Shown here: positions 4,855 to 5,565 of the stretch, one piece after another
How positions within the stretch are numbered: position 1 is the stretch's first letter
How the letters are laid out: every line of letters starts with the position of its first letter
Source: Thermoplasmata archaeon
GTDB taxonomy: Archaea; Thermoplasmatota; Thermoplasmata; Lutacidiplasmatales; UBA184
Direction of reading: 5' to 3'
Length of the DNA stretch: 5,565 nucleotides
Assembly (NCBI GenBank): GCA_030038885.1
Contig: JASHQY010000074.1
Location: forward strand, 1 to 5,565
The notes under the pieces: model-generated
The model's database searches: none
What the model saw: the letters and a program-made list of their open reading frames with translations, nothing else
Told to the model about the DNA's origin: nothing
Program-made: the position numbers and the translations under genes

Positions 4855-5565
4855 CTAACGCGAGGTCCGCATCGGTGGCGCGCTCGCACGAGCCTGGTCC
4901 CATGCGCGTCGGAGGGCCGCGAGCGAGTGATCGCGATTCGGCTCGAGCAGGAGCCGGATCACGGGCTGGGTGTTCGAGAGCCGGAGCAGAACCGTTCCCT
5001 CGACGCGACGGAATACCCAACCGTCGATCCCCGGACGGAGTCGCGGACGGACTGCGGCGACCAGGCGGCGAAGATAGCGTGCCGCTGCGGGCCGGCCGGC
5101 AAAACCCAGCTGCTGCCGATCGCGTACGATCGGGCCGAACGCCCGAACGAGCGTTTCCAGGGGCGTGGCCTCACGGTCCAAGAGATCGGCGACCACGCAC
5201 CCCACCAAGATGCCGTCGGAGTTGGGTCCCCAGCGCCGGAGGTAGAAGTGCGAGGACGCTTCGAACCCGACGTCGGACCGGTGACGCCGCATTTCCGCGG
5301 ACACGTACCGGCTCCCGATGCGGGATCGCACGGTCTCCACCATGGACTCGCATCGCTGGGAGGCGTCGGCCGATGCGACCAGCGGTCGGCCCTCGCTCGA
5401 CAGATGACGGTGGAGCAACGTCGCAACGACTTCGGGCTCCACCCAGCGGCCTCGTCCGTCCACGAACGCCACCCGGTCGCCGTCGCCGTCGAAGGTGATC
5501 CCGAGGTCGGCTCCGCGCGATCTCACGGCCCGCCCCAGCTCTCCCACATCCTCGGGGCGTGGCTC
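4855..5565 (-). CDS. Phosphomannomutase / phosphoglucomutase, C-terminal half (runs off right edge)
   Basis: The frame is open to the window edge and ends at TAG 4857-4855, giving 236 visible residues that begin EPRPEDVGELGRAV. This is the usual linker ahead of the metal site, so the true start and the domain with the catalytic phosphoserine lie outside. A GTG at 5547 should not be taken as the start. DLGITFDGDGDRVAF (20-34) is the Mg-binding loop of alpha-D-phosphohexomutases. GFEASSH (100-106) corresponds to the sugar-binding 'GGE.SGH' loop, with NSDGIL (115-120) after it. RLSNTQPVIRLLLE (195-208) is the phosphate-binding loop of the last domain; the SNT form resembles ManB/AlgC-type enzymes more than the SGTEP of GlmM. 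It interconverts hexose 6-phosphate and hexose 1-phosphate, supplying nucleotide-sugar synthesis in the cytoplasm, which fits the glycosyltransferases and flippase nearby. Whether Man, Glc or GlcN is the substrate cannot be decided. Confidence 0.88.
   Translation of the reverse strand, partial: EPRPEDVGELGRAVRSRGADLGITFDGDGDRVAFVDGRGRWVEPEVVATLLHRHLSSEGRPLVASADASQRCESMVETVRSRIGSRYVSAEMRRHRSDVGFEASSHFYLRRWGPNSDGILVGCVVADLLDREATPLETLVRAFGPIVRDRQQLGFAGRPAAARYLRRLVAAVRPRLRPGIDGWVFRRVEGTVLLRLSNTQPVIRLLLEPNRDHSLAALRRAWDQARASAPPMRTSR

Noticed and set aside
4671..5498. 275-codon plus-strand ORF opposite the mutase
   Set aside because: Low-complexity Arg/Pro/Ala-rich translation typical of antisense frames in GC-rich DNA; the opposite strand encodes recognisable mutase motifs.
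5545..5547. GTG as the start codon of the mutase
   Set aside because: The frame continues upstream to the window edge with conserved linker residues (EPRPED), and the catalytic serine domain would be missing.

Overview
The window is very GC-rich and most likely archaeal. The strongest sign is a tRNA-Cys gene with no encoded CCA and an A/T-rich box A (TTTAATTT) about 26 bases upstream of its mature 5' end. A DUF1616-type membrane protein, a family common in archaea, and several TTG/GTG starts without consistent Shine-Dalgarno sites agree with this. A Thermoplasmata-like, high-GC uncultured lineage is a reasonable guess, but nothing here fixes the taxon.

Left part (1-2013, minus strand): a 14-helix polysaccharide/lipid-linked glycan flippase, followed after 7 bases by the start of a GT4-like glycosyltransferase that runs off the left edge. 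Middle (2014-3292): a 238-base divergent spacer, then a GT2-family glycosyltransferase on the plus strand. The spacer also holds a candidate 23-codon leader ORF whose stop overlaps the flippase TTG start. Then comes a convergent spacer with several inverted repeats (3293-3533) and tRNA-Cys(GCA) on the minus strand (3534-3606). Right part (minus strand): a DUF1616 membrane protein with an extracytoplasmic C-terminal domain rich in N-glycosylation sequons (3781-4695), and the C-terminal half of a phosphomannomutase/phosphoglucomutase (4855 to the right edge).

Together these look like a surface-glycan or protein N-glycosylation locus. The mutase would supply the hexose-1-phosphate precursor, the GT2 and GT4 enzymes would build a lipid-linked glycan, the flippase would move it across the membrane, and the DUF1616 protein could be a glycosylated surface protein. 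These roles are inferred from family membership and proximity.

I see no strong evidence for a wholly new system. The most unusual signals are a tRNA-Cys anticodon loop with C instead of the near-universal U at position 33, a self-complementary element just downstream of that tRNA, and the possible leader ORF coupled to the flippase.
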